From CALZIK01 sp046756565 (lineage in GTDB: Bacteria; Acidobacteriota; Thermoanaerobaculia; Multivoradales; JAHEKO01), in assembly GCA_046756565.1 (NCBI GenBank), contig JBHHWO010000107.1:1-15953 (forward strand): a DNA stretch of 15,953 bases. The letters run 5' to 3'. Positions 6,851 to 12,534 of the stretch are shown piece by piece. The first letter of the stretch is position 1; each line of letters begins with the position of its first letter. The notes below the pieces were generated by a model that was given only the letters and a program-made list of their open reading frames with translations, was not told where the DNA came from and made no database searches. The translations under genes were made by a program, and so were the position numbers.

Positions 6851-7025
6851 ACGAGACCGGCTTGTAATCGGAATGAACGCACATGCCGACGGGTGGCGGT
6901 GCCAGGAAACTCGCGAAGGGCAACGCATGGAGATGCATGTCGATGATCGGGGGCTGCAGCTGAGCGGACGCCGGGGCGACGAGCATCGGAAATGCTACGA
7001 GCAAGGCTTGGATCGTTATCTTCAT
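6849..7025 (-). pseudogene. Secreted amidohydrolase, N-terminal stub
   Basis: A 58-codon reading frame from ATG 7025 to TAG 6849. It starts with a clear signal peptide (MKITIQALLVAF...APASA) followed by QPPIIDMHLHA. The DMHLH motif is the metal-binding HxH strand at the start of amidohydrolase (TIM-barrel) proteins; PPPVGMCVHSDYKPVS follows, also as in this family. A Shine-Dalgarno (AAGGAGAGG) lies nine bases upstream of the ATG, so the start is authentic. Family members are usually over 300 residues. The frame closes at the tRNA-like piece (6816-6850) and no continuation was found in any frame, so the rest of the gene is gone. The intact enzyme would have been an exported metal-dependent hydrolase. 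Confidence 0.7.
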
Positions 7026-7142
7026 GGGCCCACTCCTCTCCTTGCCAAGAAGGCTGGCGACCGCTTCAGCCCCGATCCTCTCGTAGGACAGAGTCCCGCC
7101 TGATCAAGGTGCTTGGATTCCAGCTCTCTGACTAGCGTGCGG

Positions 7143-7229
7143 TGGTGCCGGAGGCGGGATTCGAACCCGCACAGCCTTGCGGCTCAGGAATTTTAAGTCC
7201 CCTGCGTATACCAATTCCGCCACTCCGGC
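7143..7229 (-). tRNA. tRNA-Leu (anticodon TAA)
   Basis: A complete class II tRNA on the minus strand. The acceptor stem GCCGGAG (7229-7223) pairs with CTCCGGC (7153-7147), discriminator A at 7146 and encoded CCA at 7145-7143. D-arm GTGGCGGAATTGGTATACGC; anticodon stem GGGGA/TTCCT with loop CTTAAAA and anticodon TAA (7195-7193); a long variable arm TGAGCCGCAAGGCT typical of Leu; T-arm GCGGGTTCGAATCCCGC. Its 3' half is duplicated at 4611-4667, marking it as a probable integration target. Confidence 0.95.
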
Positions 7230-7259
7230 AGGGCTCAGTGTAACAACCGGTGGGCCGCG

Positions 7260-7285
7260 GGATTCTTCGTTTCACTCAGAATGAC
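7260..7285. repeat. Dispersed GGATtCTTCG...GAATGAC repeat, copy 1
   Basis: A diverged copy of the window's dispersed intergenic palindrome. It reads GGATTCTTCG, then TTTCACTC where other copies have CTGCGCTC, then AGAATGAC. It lies just upstream of the small membrane-protein gene and beside the tRNA-Leu. Confidence 0.6.
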
Positions 7286-7358
7286 AGCGTTGGAGTTGCG
7301 TCTTCTGCAGACTTCCGACGGTCTCCGGCCCTACCCAATATCTAGTACCCATGTGTAT

Positions 7359-7387
7359 TTGCACCCCCAAGATGTTGGGGTTATACT
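7359..7387 (+). promoter_or_regulatory. Sigma-70-type promoter with palindromic spacer
   Basis: TTGCAC (7359-7364) and TATACT (7382-7387) are separated by exactly 17 bp, a near-consensus housekeeping promoter. The spacer contains a perfect inverted repeat, CCCCAA-GATG-TTGGGG (7365-7380), that would fit a repressor operator or MerR-like spacer-binding regulator. ATG 7397 follows the -10 by nine bases, so transcription would begin within two or three bases of the start codon. The resulting mRNA would be nearly leaderless. Confidence 0.6.
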
Positions 7388-7396
7388 CGGCGAGCT

Positions 7397-7633
7397 ATGC
7401 ACTGGCCGAGCTTCTTGGCAGGCCTGTTGGTGCTTCCGGCGTTCGTACTGTTTGCCGGACTGGCGCAGTCTTTCATCCAGTCTGCGCGCCGTCGCCGCTC
7501 GGGCTACGTGGGCAACCGATCGACCACGCCGCTGGCTCGAGGTGCCGAGCCGCTCGAGTTCACCTCACGGGTGATGGGCCGCATCGGCCGGTCCGACTCG
7601 CGTAGCGGCCAGGGCTCGGCCCGAGCGTCGTAG
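7397..7633 (+). CDS. Small single-pass membrane protein, hypothetical
   Basis: A 78-residue protein I do not recognise. Residues 5-26 (SFLAGLLVLPAFVLFAGLAQ) form one hydrophobic segment, followed at once by a positive patch (RRRRS), which predicts a membrane anchor with the basic C-terminal tail inside. The tail (about 45 residues, rich in Arg, Ser and Gly) looks disordered. Support for it being real comes from the strong promoter placed directly upstream and from the coherent TM-plus-basic layout. Two other frames overlap it but lack such features. No Shine-Dalgarno is present, in line with a leaderless start. The neighbours give no hint of function. Confidence 0.5.
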   Translation: MHWPSFLAGLLVLPAFVLFAGLAQSFIQSARRRRSGYVGNRSTTPLARGAEPLEFTSRVMGRIGRSDSRSGQGSARAS

Positions 7634-7714
7634 GGCCGGCTGAGCAACAAAGGGCCGACGGGGACGTCGGTCGCTGCATCGTCACCCCCACCCAGGCGGC
7701 ACCGGTCCCCAGTG

Positions 7715-7740
7715 GTCATCCTGAGCGGAGCGAAGGATCC
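7715..7740. repeat. Dispersed palindromic repeat, copy 2
   Basis: GTCATCCTGAGCG, then GAGCGAAGGATCC: the common intergenic repeat in the orientation opposite to copies at 9606, 9690 and 15899. It stands alone in the 142-bp gap between the small membrane-protein gene and the MITE-like element. Nothing else is recognisable in that gap. Confidence 0.75.
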
Positions 7741-7778
7741 CTAGACGGCGAACGGTTTCGCGTGATCAAAACGTACTA

Positions 7779-7940
7779 GTGTCCTGTCCCAGTGATTCGC
7801 TACACAAATCTCGGGCCTTTCTGCACGCTGCCGGCGTTGCCACTCCTCAACATAGGCCCAGCTATGCTTGCGTCGTGGGCGCCTTGGCAGCGCACACCAT
7901 GACCTCGAGCCTTATGCACCGAACCACTGGGACAGGACAC
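7779..7940. mobile_element. MITE-like element with 21-bp terminal inverted repeats
   Basis: The ends are GTGTCCTGTCCCAGTG-ATTCG (7779-7799) and its inverse (7920-7940), 20 of 21 positions matching. Both ends are flanked by TA (7777-7778 and 7941-7942), as expected for a TA target duplication; the flanking C and G extend the symmetry to CTAG. The 120-bp interior has no long frame, so it cannot encode a transposase. The TA duplication and small size point to a non-autonomous element moved by an IS630/Tc1-mariner-type transposase; that family assignment is inference. Confidence 0.65.
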
Positions 7941-7946
7941 TAGCGA

Positions 7947-7995
7947 GATTCTTCGCTGCGCTTCCCTCGCCGAGCCTCGGGACAGGCAGAATGAC
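7947..7995. repeat. Dispersed palindromic repeat, copy 3 (with internal insertion)
   Basis: Begins GATTCTTCGCTGCGCTTCCC and ends GGACAGGCAGAATGAC, so the usual left and right arms are separated by about 20 extra bases (CTCGCCGAGCCTCGGGACAGG). It starts four bases beyond the MITE's right TA and ends eight bases before the end of the minus-strand membrane-protein gene, where it may also help end transcription. Confidence 0.65.
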
Positions 7996-8003
7996 AGAAA
8001 AGG

Positions 8004-8492
8004 TCACTCCTCCGCTGCCGCCCTCCGGCTCCCCTTTCGAAACGATCCGAAGATCAGGAAGACGCCCACGATCACCAGGATCAGGGGCCAGTTCTTGAAC
8101 AGGTAGTAGGCCACGTCCTGGGTCTTGTCGATTCCCGAGACGATGAGGATCCCGCCCGGGACGAGCGGCCACCAGTGCGAGCGGCGCTGGTAGACGAGCG
8201 CGATCACATAGATCAGGACGAAACCGAGCCCCAGGCCGATCTGGTCGCCGTCTCCCCAGCGTGCGAATGCGTCATCCAGAGTCGCACCCAGGCCAAGGCC
8301 GAAGAGAATGCCGCCTGGCACCAGCAGACCGTAAATCCTGCGCACGAAGTACCCGGCCATGAAGGCGAGGCCCATGACCAGAAACAGGTACTCCGACTCG
8401 AAGATGTCGAAACGGGGAGCCAGAAAGAAGGCCAAACCGATCACGATCAGAATGGCTCCAGCCGTGAGTTTGCCCTGACGATGATCGCTCAT
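8004..8492 (-). CDS. Six-helix integral membrane protein (LiaI/LiaF-TM-like), hypothetical
   Basis: A 162-residue protein. ATG 8492 is chosen because AAAGGAG lies five bases upstream; the longer frame to 8621 has no such site and overlaps the divergent gene's promoter. Predicted membrane helices: about 9-25 (LTAGAILIVIGLAFFL), 34-50, 54-71, 86-102, 107-121 and 133-150. They are arranged as repeats of a helix pair with short polar links (PRFDIFESEY, RRIYG, YQRRSHWW). The GAILIVIG and WPLVPGGILIVSG patterns resemble the LiaI-LiaF-like transmembrane region found in envelope-stress proteins, but no soluble domain follows. The C-terminus is basic (FRKGSRRAAAEE), probably cytoplasmic. Function is unknown. 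It is divergent from the anti-sigma pair, with about 140 bp between starts. Confidence 0.8.
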   Translation of the reverse strand: MSDHRQGKLTAGAILIVIGLAFFLAPRFDIFESEYLFLVMGLAFMAGYFVRRIYGLLVPGGILFGLGLGATLDDAFARWGDGDQIGLGLGFVLIYVIALVYQRRSHWWPLVPGGILIVSGIDKTQDVAYYLFKNWPLILVIVGVFLIFGSFRKGSRRAAAEE

Positions 8493-8616
8493 GAAGGCTC
8501 CTTTCGCTCGCACATCCAATCGATTTTGTCCACACGCTCGCGCGCGGCGCGGAGTCGACCGGAATCGTCCTCGAGAACAGCTTGCACAGACCTCTCCAGT
8601 ATAGCTCCGCCATTGG

Positions 8617-8622
8617 TACACT
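8617..8622 (+). promoter_or_regulatory. Candidate -10 box, near-leaderless start of rsbW-like gene
   Basis: TACACT lies ten bases before ATG 8633. No -35 consensus is at the right distance and no Shine-Dalgarno precedes the ATG. It is suggested only because the same TANNNT-to-ATG spacing recurs at other starts in the window. Confidence 0.3.
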
Positions 8623-8632
8623 CCCCGGCGCC

Positions 8633-9118
8633 ATGGCCCACCAGCCGGAGCTCCATCTCAGGATCGCGAGCCGGTTTGACGAGCTGGATCTCGTCGATCG
8701 GCTCATCGACGGCTTTCTCGAATACCTCGGGTGGGACGCCGAGGATGGACCCAACGTCACGCTCGCCGTGCGGGAAGCGGCCGCCAATGCGGTGCAGCAC
8801 GGCAACCGGCTCGACGCCAGTATCCCGGCCGAGATCTACTGCACCGTCGGGGACGCGGACTCTGGAGGCGACTCCTGGCTCCTGGTCGAAGTGGTCGATC
8901 AGGGCGAGGGCTTCGACATAGATGGCCTTCCCGACCCCCTGGCTCCCGAGAACCTCCTCAAGCCCACCGGTCGGGGAATTCTCCTGATTCGAAACTTCAT
9001 GGACTCAGTTACGTTTGAGTTTCCAGAGGCGGGTGGAACCCGGGTCTCCATGGGAAAGCGGGTGCCGGCCTCCGTGAGGGAAGAAAACAGCGACTCAAAC
9101 GAGGAGAACCAGCGATGA
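8633..9118 (+). CDS. RsbW/SpoIIAB-like anti-sigma factor serine kinase
   Basis: Known role: partner-switching kinase that holds a sigma factor inactive and phosphorylates its STAS antagonist. This 161-residue protein has the GHKL/HATPase_c_2 fold: the N-box EAAANAVQHGN (about 48-58) with the Mg-binding Asn52, the G1 box DQGEGFD (89-95), and the G2 box PTGRGILLIRNFMD (111-124). ATG 8633 is the first Met giving the usual family N-terminus (LHLRIASRFDELDLVDRLI); the frame upstream to 8582 is not family-like. It overlaps the STAS gene by an ATGA, so the two are translated together. No sigma factor gene is adjacent, so the target could instead be a protein encoded elsewhere or another signalling output. 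Confidence 0.9.
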   Translation: MAHQPELHLRIASRFDELDLVDRLIDGFLEYLGWDAEDGPNVTLAVREAAANAVQHGNRLDASIPAEIYCTVGDADSGGDSWLLVEVVDQGEGFDIDGLPDPLAPENLLKPTGRGILLIRNFMDSVTFEFPEAGGTRVSMGKRVPASVREENSDSNEENQR

Positions 9119-9456
9119 TCCAGATCGAAACCAGGGAGCGAAACGGCATCACGATCCTGGACCCAAAAGGCAAAATCACAATCGGGATAGGCGACATCGC
9201 GCTGCGAGACAGCGTCCGATCCGCTCTAGAGGACGGCGCGACCGATCTATTGATCAATTTCTCGAAGGTCAAGCGCATGGACTCGTCCGGCCTCGGCGAG
9301 CTGGTGGCGTCGAGCGAGCGGACCAAGGCAATCGGCGGCAAGCTCAAGATCACCAACCTGCCCTCATCGATCGAGCAGCTCTTGACGATCACCGCGCTCA
9401 TGAACGCCCTAGAGGTCTACGAGGACGAGGACGCCGCGCTCGCGTCGTTCAACTAG
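9115..9456 (+). CDS. RsbV/SpoIIAA-like STAS anti-sigma factor antagonist
   Basis: A 113-residue STAS-domain protein. Unphosphorylated antagonists bind the RsbW-type kinase and release its target; phosphorylation on a conserved Ser switches them off. The site is in KRMDSSGLGEL (Asp56-Ser57-Ser58), matching the DSSGLG motif of SpoIIAA/RsbV. The rest follows the family: IETRERNGITILDPKGKITIG, LLINFSKV, and the C-terminal helix ending EDEDAALASF. ATG 9115 overlaps the kinase stop, with GAGGAG about eight bases upstream. The gene order is kinase then antagonist. The PP2C phosphatase that would reactivate it is not in the window, and the operon ends here in repeat-rich DNA. Confidence 0.92.
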   Translation: MIQIETRERNGITILDPKGKITIGIGDIALRDSVRSALEDGATDLLINFSKVKRMDSSGLGELVASSERTKAIGGKLKITNLPSSIEQLLTITALMNALEVYEDEDAALASFN

Positions 9457-9488
9457 GGTGGGTCCGGGGAACCCCGCGTCCCCGTCGC

Positions 9489-9565
9489 GTCATTCTGAGC
9501 GGAGCAGCCTGCCCTCAGCCTGTCCTGAGGCTCTGCGAAGGAAGCGAAGCGAAGGGAAGAATCCC
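9489..9565. repeat. Dispersed palindromic repeat, long form, copy 4
   Basis: About 77 bp: it opens GTCATTCTGAGCG, contains an internal CAGCCTGTCCTGAGGCTCTG palindromic stretch, and closes GAAGGGAAGAATCCC. It is nearly identical (about two differences) to the copy at 11644-11720. It follows the rsbV-like stop by about 30 bp. Confidence 0.85.
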
Positions 9566-9576
9566 GGCGAGATGGT

Positions 9577-9717
9577 ACCGACATCGAAGACCGGGCCGAC
9601 TCGTAGGGATCCTTCGCTGCGCTCAGGATGACTATGAGGGTTGAGTCCCGCCAAGATCGCACCGACACCGAAGATCGGGTCGACTCGTAGGGATCCTTCG
9701 CTGCGCTCAGGATGACT
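9577..9717. repeat. Tandem 57-bp duplication carrying two dispersed repeats
   Basis: A 57-bp unit at 9577-9633 recurs at 9661-9717 (period 84 bp) with three substitutions. Each unit starts ACCGACA.CGAAGA.CGGG and ends with a copy of the dispersed palindrome (9606-9632 and 9690-9716; core CCTTCGCTGCGCTCAGGATG). It lies between convergent genes, so the inverted repeats may also serve as bidirectional terminators; no T-run is visible. Confidence 0.85.
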
Positions 9718-9738
9718 GCGAGGTTCGCCCGCGCTCCC

Positions 9739-11577
9739 CTACCCCTTCAGCCCGGTCTCGGTCGCCCCTCCCTGCTCCTCGATCCAGCGCTCCACCTGCT
9801 CCTCCAGCAGCGCCAAAGGCATGGCGCCGTTCGAGAGCACCACGTTGTGGAAGGCCGGCAGCGAGAACCGGTCCCCTAGCGCGCTCTCGGCCCGCTCACG
9901 CAGCTCGAGCATCTTGAGACGGCCGATCATGTAGGCGCAGGCCTGCCCCGGCATCACGATGTAGCGCTCGATCTCGGCGACCACGTCACCTTCGGGCATA
10001 CCGGTGTTGGCGACCATGTAGTCGATCGCCTCCTCCCGGGTCCAGCGCTGCGCGTGAATGCCGGTGTCCACTACCAGACGGACGGCCCGGAAGATCTGGC
10101 CCTGGAGGTACCCCAACCGGTCGTACGGGTCATCTTGGAAGCCGTTCTCGGCAGCCACTCGCTCGCTGTAGAGCGCCCAGCCCTCGGTGTAGGCGGTGAA
10201 CGGAATCACCCGCCGGAAAAACGGCATGCCGGTCAGCTCCTGGGCGATGCCGATCTGGAAGTGGTGCCCCGGAATCGCCTCGTGGTAGGCCAGGGTCCGC
10301 ATGCCGTACTTCGGGATCTCGGCCACGTCGCGGAGGTTGACGTAGAAGGTGCCCGGTTTCGAGCCGTCGAAGGGCGGCGAGTCGTAGTAGGCGCCCGGCG
10401 AGCCCTCCTGCCTGAATTCAGGGATGCGCTTGACCTGCACGCCGGCCTCGGGCTTGATGTCGAAGATCCCTTCGAGGCCGGCGTCGATCTCGTCGATGAG
10501 GCTCTGGTAGTCGACCAGAATCTGCTCGCGCGCCTCGTCGGTATCCGGGTAGAGGAAGCGCTCCTCGGAGTTGAGGGCCTGCATGGTGGCGCCGAAGTTC
10601 TCGGAGTCGTAGCCCTCGGCGTCGAGGATGGACTTCATCTCGGACTGGAGGCTCGCGACCTCCGCAAGCCCGACCTGGTGAATCTGCTCCGACGTCAGGT
10701 TGGTGGTGGTGTGGTGCCGGAGCTGGTAGTTGTAGAAGTCATCGCCGTCCGGGAACTTCCAGACGCCGTCCTCCTCGGTCGCGATGGTGTCGAGATGCTC
10801 GAAATAGGAGATCAGGGTCTCGTATGCCGGATAGACAACGTCCTGGATCGAAGTCTCGAGCTCTGCCAGGAGGGCGTTGCGGTCCTCCGACTCGAGGCCC
10901 TCGAGCTCGGCGCTCTTTTCGGTCAGGTGTGTGTAGAGGACGTTCTCCTTCGCAGGCGGCTCGATCAGGCCGCGTACCTCTTCCAGGACGCGGGCGATTA
11001 CGAACTTGGGCGGAGTGATGCCCAACTCCTCGCGGATCTCGAGTCCCTCCATCACCTGTTCGAAGGCGCGGCCGAACTGGCCGACCCGTTTGACGTAGTC
11101 GCTCGCGTCCCGGGCGTCGCCCAGATGGTGCGTCGACACCATGAAATCCGGCAGCCCGTTCTGAATCCCGAAGAGCTGGTTGACCGGATAGTCGTGGTAC
11201 ATCCAGCGGTTCGCCTCCTGCATGTCGGCCAAGAACCACTCGAGGATGTCGTAGGACAGTCCCTCGGTCTCGCTCATGCCGTCGCGGTCGTAGCTGCGAA
11301 GGTACTCGAGCTGCTTGTCGAGCCAGGCGGCCTCCTTTTTCTGGAAGGCGACCGACATGTCGTCGAGATCGTCGTTGTGAAAACGCATCCCCATCGGCTC
11401 CAGGAGCCGCATGCTCGAAAGCATCATCGGATGCCTCAGCGCGAAGGTCGCGAACACGCGGCCGTAGAAATGGTCGATCGACCACGGCTTGAACCAGATG
11501 GTCGGGACCAGAAAGACCGCCGCGGCCAGGGCGACGACGCCCAGCCCGCGCAGAGACCACTTCGTGACTTTGCCCAT
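9739..11577 (-). CDS. DUF885-family metallopeptidase-like protein, membrane-anchored
   Basis: A 612-residue protein of the DUF885 family, a group with zinc-peptidase features whose substrates are mostly unknown. Start ATG 11577 has GGAGGG about six bases upstream. Residues 10-27 form an uncleaved-looking hydrophobic anchor after a basic start (MGKVTKWSLR), placing the domain outside the cytoplasm. The metal-site signature is TLAYHEAIPGHHFQ (His432-Glu433 ... His438-His439), with a downstream Glu in AYTEGWALYSE (Glu465). The usual DUF885 flanks PGTFYVNL and GQACAYMIGRLKMLELRERAE are also present. Length is normal and no motif is broken. It precedes the esterase gene's 3' end by about 150 bp of repeat DNA, so it is probably transcribed on its own. 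A 567-codon open frame on the opposite strand is a shadow. Confidence 0.88.
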   Translation of the reverse strand: MGKVTKWSLRGLGVVALAAAVFLVPTIWFKPWSIDHFYGRVFATFALRHPMMLSSMRLLEPMGMRFHNDDLDDMSVAFQKKEAAWLDKQLEYLRSYDRDGMSETEGLSYDILEWFLADMQEANRWMYHDYPVNQLFGIQNGLPDFMVSTHHLGDARDASDYVKRVGQFGRAFEQVMEGLEIREELGITPPKFVIARVLEEVRGLIEPPAKENVLYTHLTEKSAELEGLESEDRNALLAELETSIQDVVYPAYETLISYFEHLDTIATEEDGVWKFPDGDDFYNYQLRHHTTTNLTSEQIHQVGLAEVASLQSEMKSILDAEGYDSENFGATMQALNSEERFLYPDTDEAREQILVDYQSLIDEIDAGLEGIFDIKPEAGVQVKRIPEFRQEGSPGAYYDSPPFDGSKPGTFYVNLRDVAEIPKYGMRTLAYHEAIPGHHFQIGIAQELTGMPFFRRVIPFTAYTEGWALYSERVAAENGFQDDPYDRLGYLQGQIFRAVRLVVDTGIHAQRWTREEAIDYMVANTGMPEGDVVAEIERYIVMPGQACAYMIGRLKMLELRERAESALGDRFSLPAFHNVVLSNGAMPLALLEEQVERWIEEQGGATETGLKG

Positions 11578-11643
11578 GCAAGTCCCTCCTTCCAGGAGAT
11601 TCTACGGCGTCGAGACACGGAATGTTCCGGGTGGCCCGCCACA

Positions 11644-11720
11644 GTCATCCTGAGCGCAGCAGCCTGCCCTCAGCCTGTCCTGAGGCTCTGCGAAGGAAGC
11701 GAAGCGAAGGGAAGAATCCC
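11644..11720. repeat. Dispersed palindromic repeat, long form, copy 7
   Basis: A second long-form copy, matching 9489-9565 almost base for base in the same orientation. It fills most of the gap between the esterase stop (11727) and the DUF885 start (11577), so it lies in the 3' region of the esterase transcript. Confidence 0.85.
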
Positions 11721-11726
11721 GCACCG

Positions 11727-12488
11727 CTACAGACCCGTCAACACCTCCACGAGATAGGGCCGCACCGTCTCCGCCACGACTCGCTGCCCCTCGGCATTCG
11801 GATGGATCCCATCCGGCAGGTTCAAATCCGGTACTGCGGCGACGCCCTCGAGCAGGAAGGGCACGAGCACCGAGCCGGTCTCTTCCGCCACGCGCGGGAA
11901 GAGCTCCCGAAAGTCGCGGGCGTACTCCTCCCCGTAGTTCGGCGGCATCATCATGCCCGCGACGACCACGGTCGCTCCAGCGGCCTGGGCCTTTCCGATC
12001 GCCTCGCGCAGGTTCGCCTCGGTCATCTCGACCGGCAGACCACGGAGACCGTCGTTGGCGCCCAGCTCGATCAGCAGGATCTCGGGCTCGCCGCGCAGTA
12101 GCCAATCCAGGCGGCTGAGCCCGCCCGCGCTGGTATCGCCGCTCACGCCCCCATTGACCGCTTCGATCGGCGTGCCGTCCTCGGCGAGCAGCTCGGCCAG
12201 CCGGGCCGGGTACGCCTCCTCCTCCGAAAGCCCGTACCCCGCCGTCAAGCTGGTTCCCAGGAAGAGCACCCGTGGAGGCCCGCCCTGCCTTGATTCCAGT
12301 TCGCCCCCTCTCGATTCCTTCACCTCCCGCCCTTCTCGACCGCTCCCACTCTCTTCCGCCCCAGCTGCCAGGGTCTCCGAAGGCGCCTCACCGCCCTCCT
12401 CTACCGCCCCATCCCCGCAGCCCGCGGCCACGAACAAGAGACCGAGCGCGGCGAGCCGGCCTATGGGGTGACTCGCGGTCCGTCGCAT
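11727..12488 (-). CDS. TesA-like GDSL/SGNH esterase, lipoprotein
   Basis: A 253-residue SGNH hydrolase of the TesA/arylesterase/lysophospholipase type. Seen: lipoprotein signal MRRTASHPIGRLAALGLLFVAAGC with Cys24 as the lipid site; a 45-residue low-complexity Glu/Gly/Ser linker; then the catalytic domain with block I FLGTSLTAGYGL (Ser80; note GTS instead of GDS), block II NGGVSGDTS (Gly), block III GANDGLRG (Asn145), and block V DGIHPNAEG (Asp226, His229). ATG 12488 is preferred over a TTG at 12506 because it starts the basic n-region. It has no Shine-Dalgarno, and TACCAT lies eight bases upstream. It is divergent from the ABC ATPase gene, as tesA is from ybbA in E. coli, suggesting a shared envelope-lipid function. 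Confidence 0.9.
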   Translation of the reverse strand: MRRTASHPIGRLAALGLLFVAAGCGDGAVEEGGEAPSETLAAGAEESGSGREGREVKESRGGELESRQGGPPRVLFLGTSLTAGYGLSEEEAYPARLAELLAEDGTPIEAVNGGVSGDTSAGGLSRLDWLLRGEPEILLIELGANDGLRGLPVEMTEANLREAIGKAQAAGATVVVAGMMMPPNYGEEYARDFRELFPRVAEETGSVLVPFLLEGVAAVPDLNLPDGIHPNAEGQRVVAETVRPYLVEVLTGL

Positions 12489-12496
12489 GGCCGCAG

Positions 12497-12502
12497 ATGG
12501 TA
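12497..12502 (-). promoter_or_regulatory. Candidate -10 box, leaderless start of esterase gene
   Basis: TACCAT on the minus strand ends eight bases before ATG 12488, with no Shine-Dalgarno between. No good -35 is evident. It is one half of a compact divergent promoter region of under 50 bp. Confidence 0.35.
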
Positions 12503-12522
12503 ACAATCCGAGGCCGGGCCCG

Positions 12523-12528
12523 TATCAT
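12523..12528 (+). promoter_or_regulatory. Candidate -10 box, leaderless start of ABC ATPase gene
   Basis: TATCAT is followed by CGAACC and then ATG 12535, so the expected transcription start falls at the start codon. There is no Shine-Dalgarno and no clear -35. This supports ATG 12535 over the in-frame ATG 12487, which would lie inside the divergent promoter region. Confidence 0.4.
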
Positions 12529-12534
12529 CGAACC

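Larger units (their letters stand above)
4611..7199. mobile_element. Putative tRNA-Leu-integrated island remnant
   Basis: Inference: the segment from the degenerate tRNA-Leu 3' half (4611-4667) to the matching 3' half inside the intact tRNA-Leu (7143-7199) has the layout of an integrated element, with 57-bp direct repeats and cargo lying downstream of the tRNA 3' end. It carries the S33 hydrolase gene, the amidohydrolase stub and another tRNA-like piece. No integrase gene, excisionase or replication gene is visible, so if it was mobile it is now a remnant or depends on outside enzymes. Confidence 0.45.

Noticed and set aside
6037..6882. A 281-codon minus-strand frame across the end of the hydrolase gene and into the tRNA-like piece.
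   Set aside because: It is antisense to the hydrolase's catalytic region, has no domain, and starts inside the amidohydrolase stub in another frame.
6816..6892. A complete tRNA (Val or Thr reading of CTTGTAA at 6861-6867).
   Set aside because: The supposed anticodon arm codes for part of the amidohydrolase stub, the stem does not pair, and no D-arm or 5' acceptor strand exists. Only a 3'-end piece is kept.
8582..8632. Extended N-terminus of the RsbW-like protein.
   Set aside because: The added residues do not match the family, and the segment holds the promoter region between divergent genes.
10054..11757. A 567-codon open frame on the plus strand opposite the DUF885 gene.
   Set aside because: It lies antisense to a protein with intact family motifs and shows no recognisable domain; long shadow frames are expected in GC-rich coding DNA.
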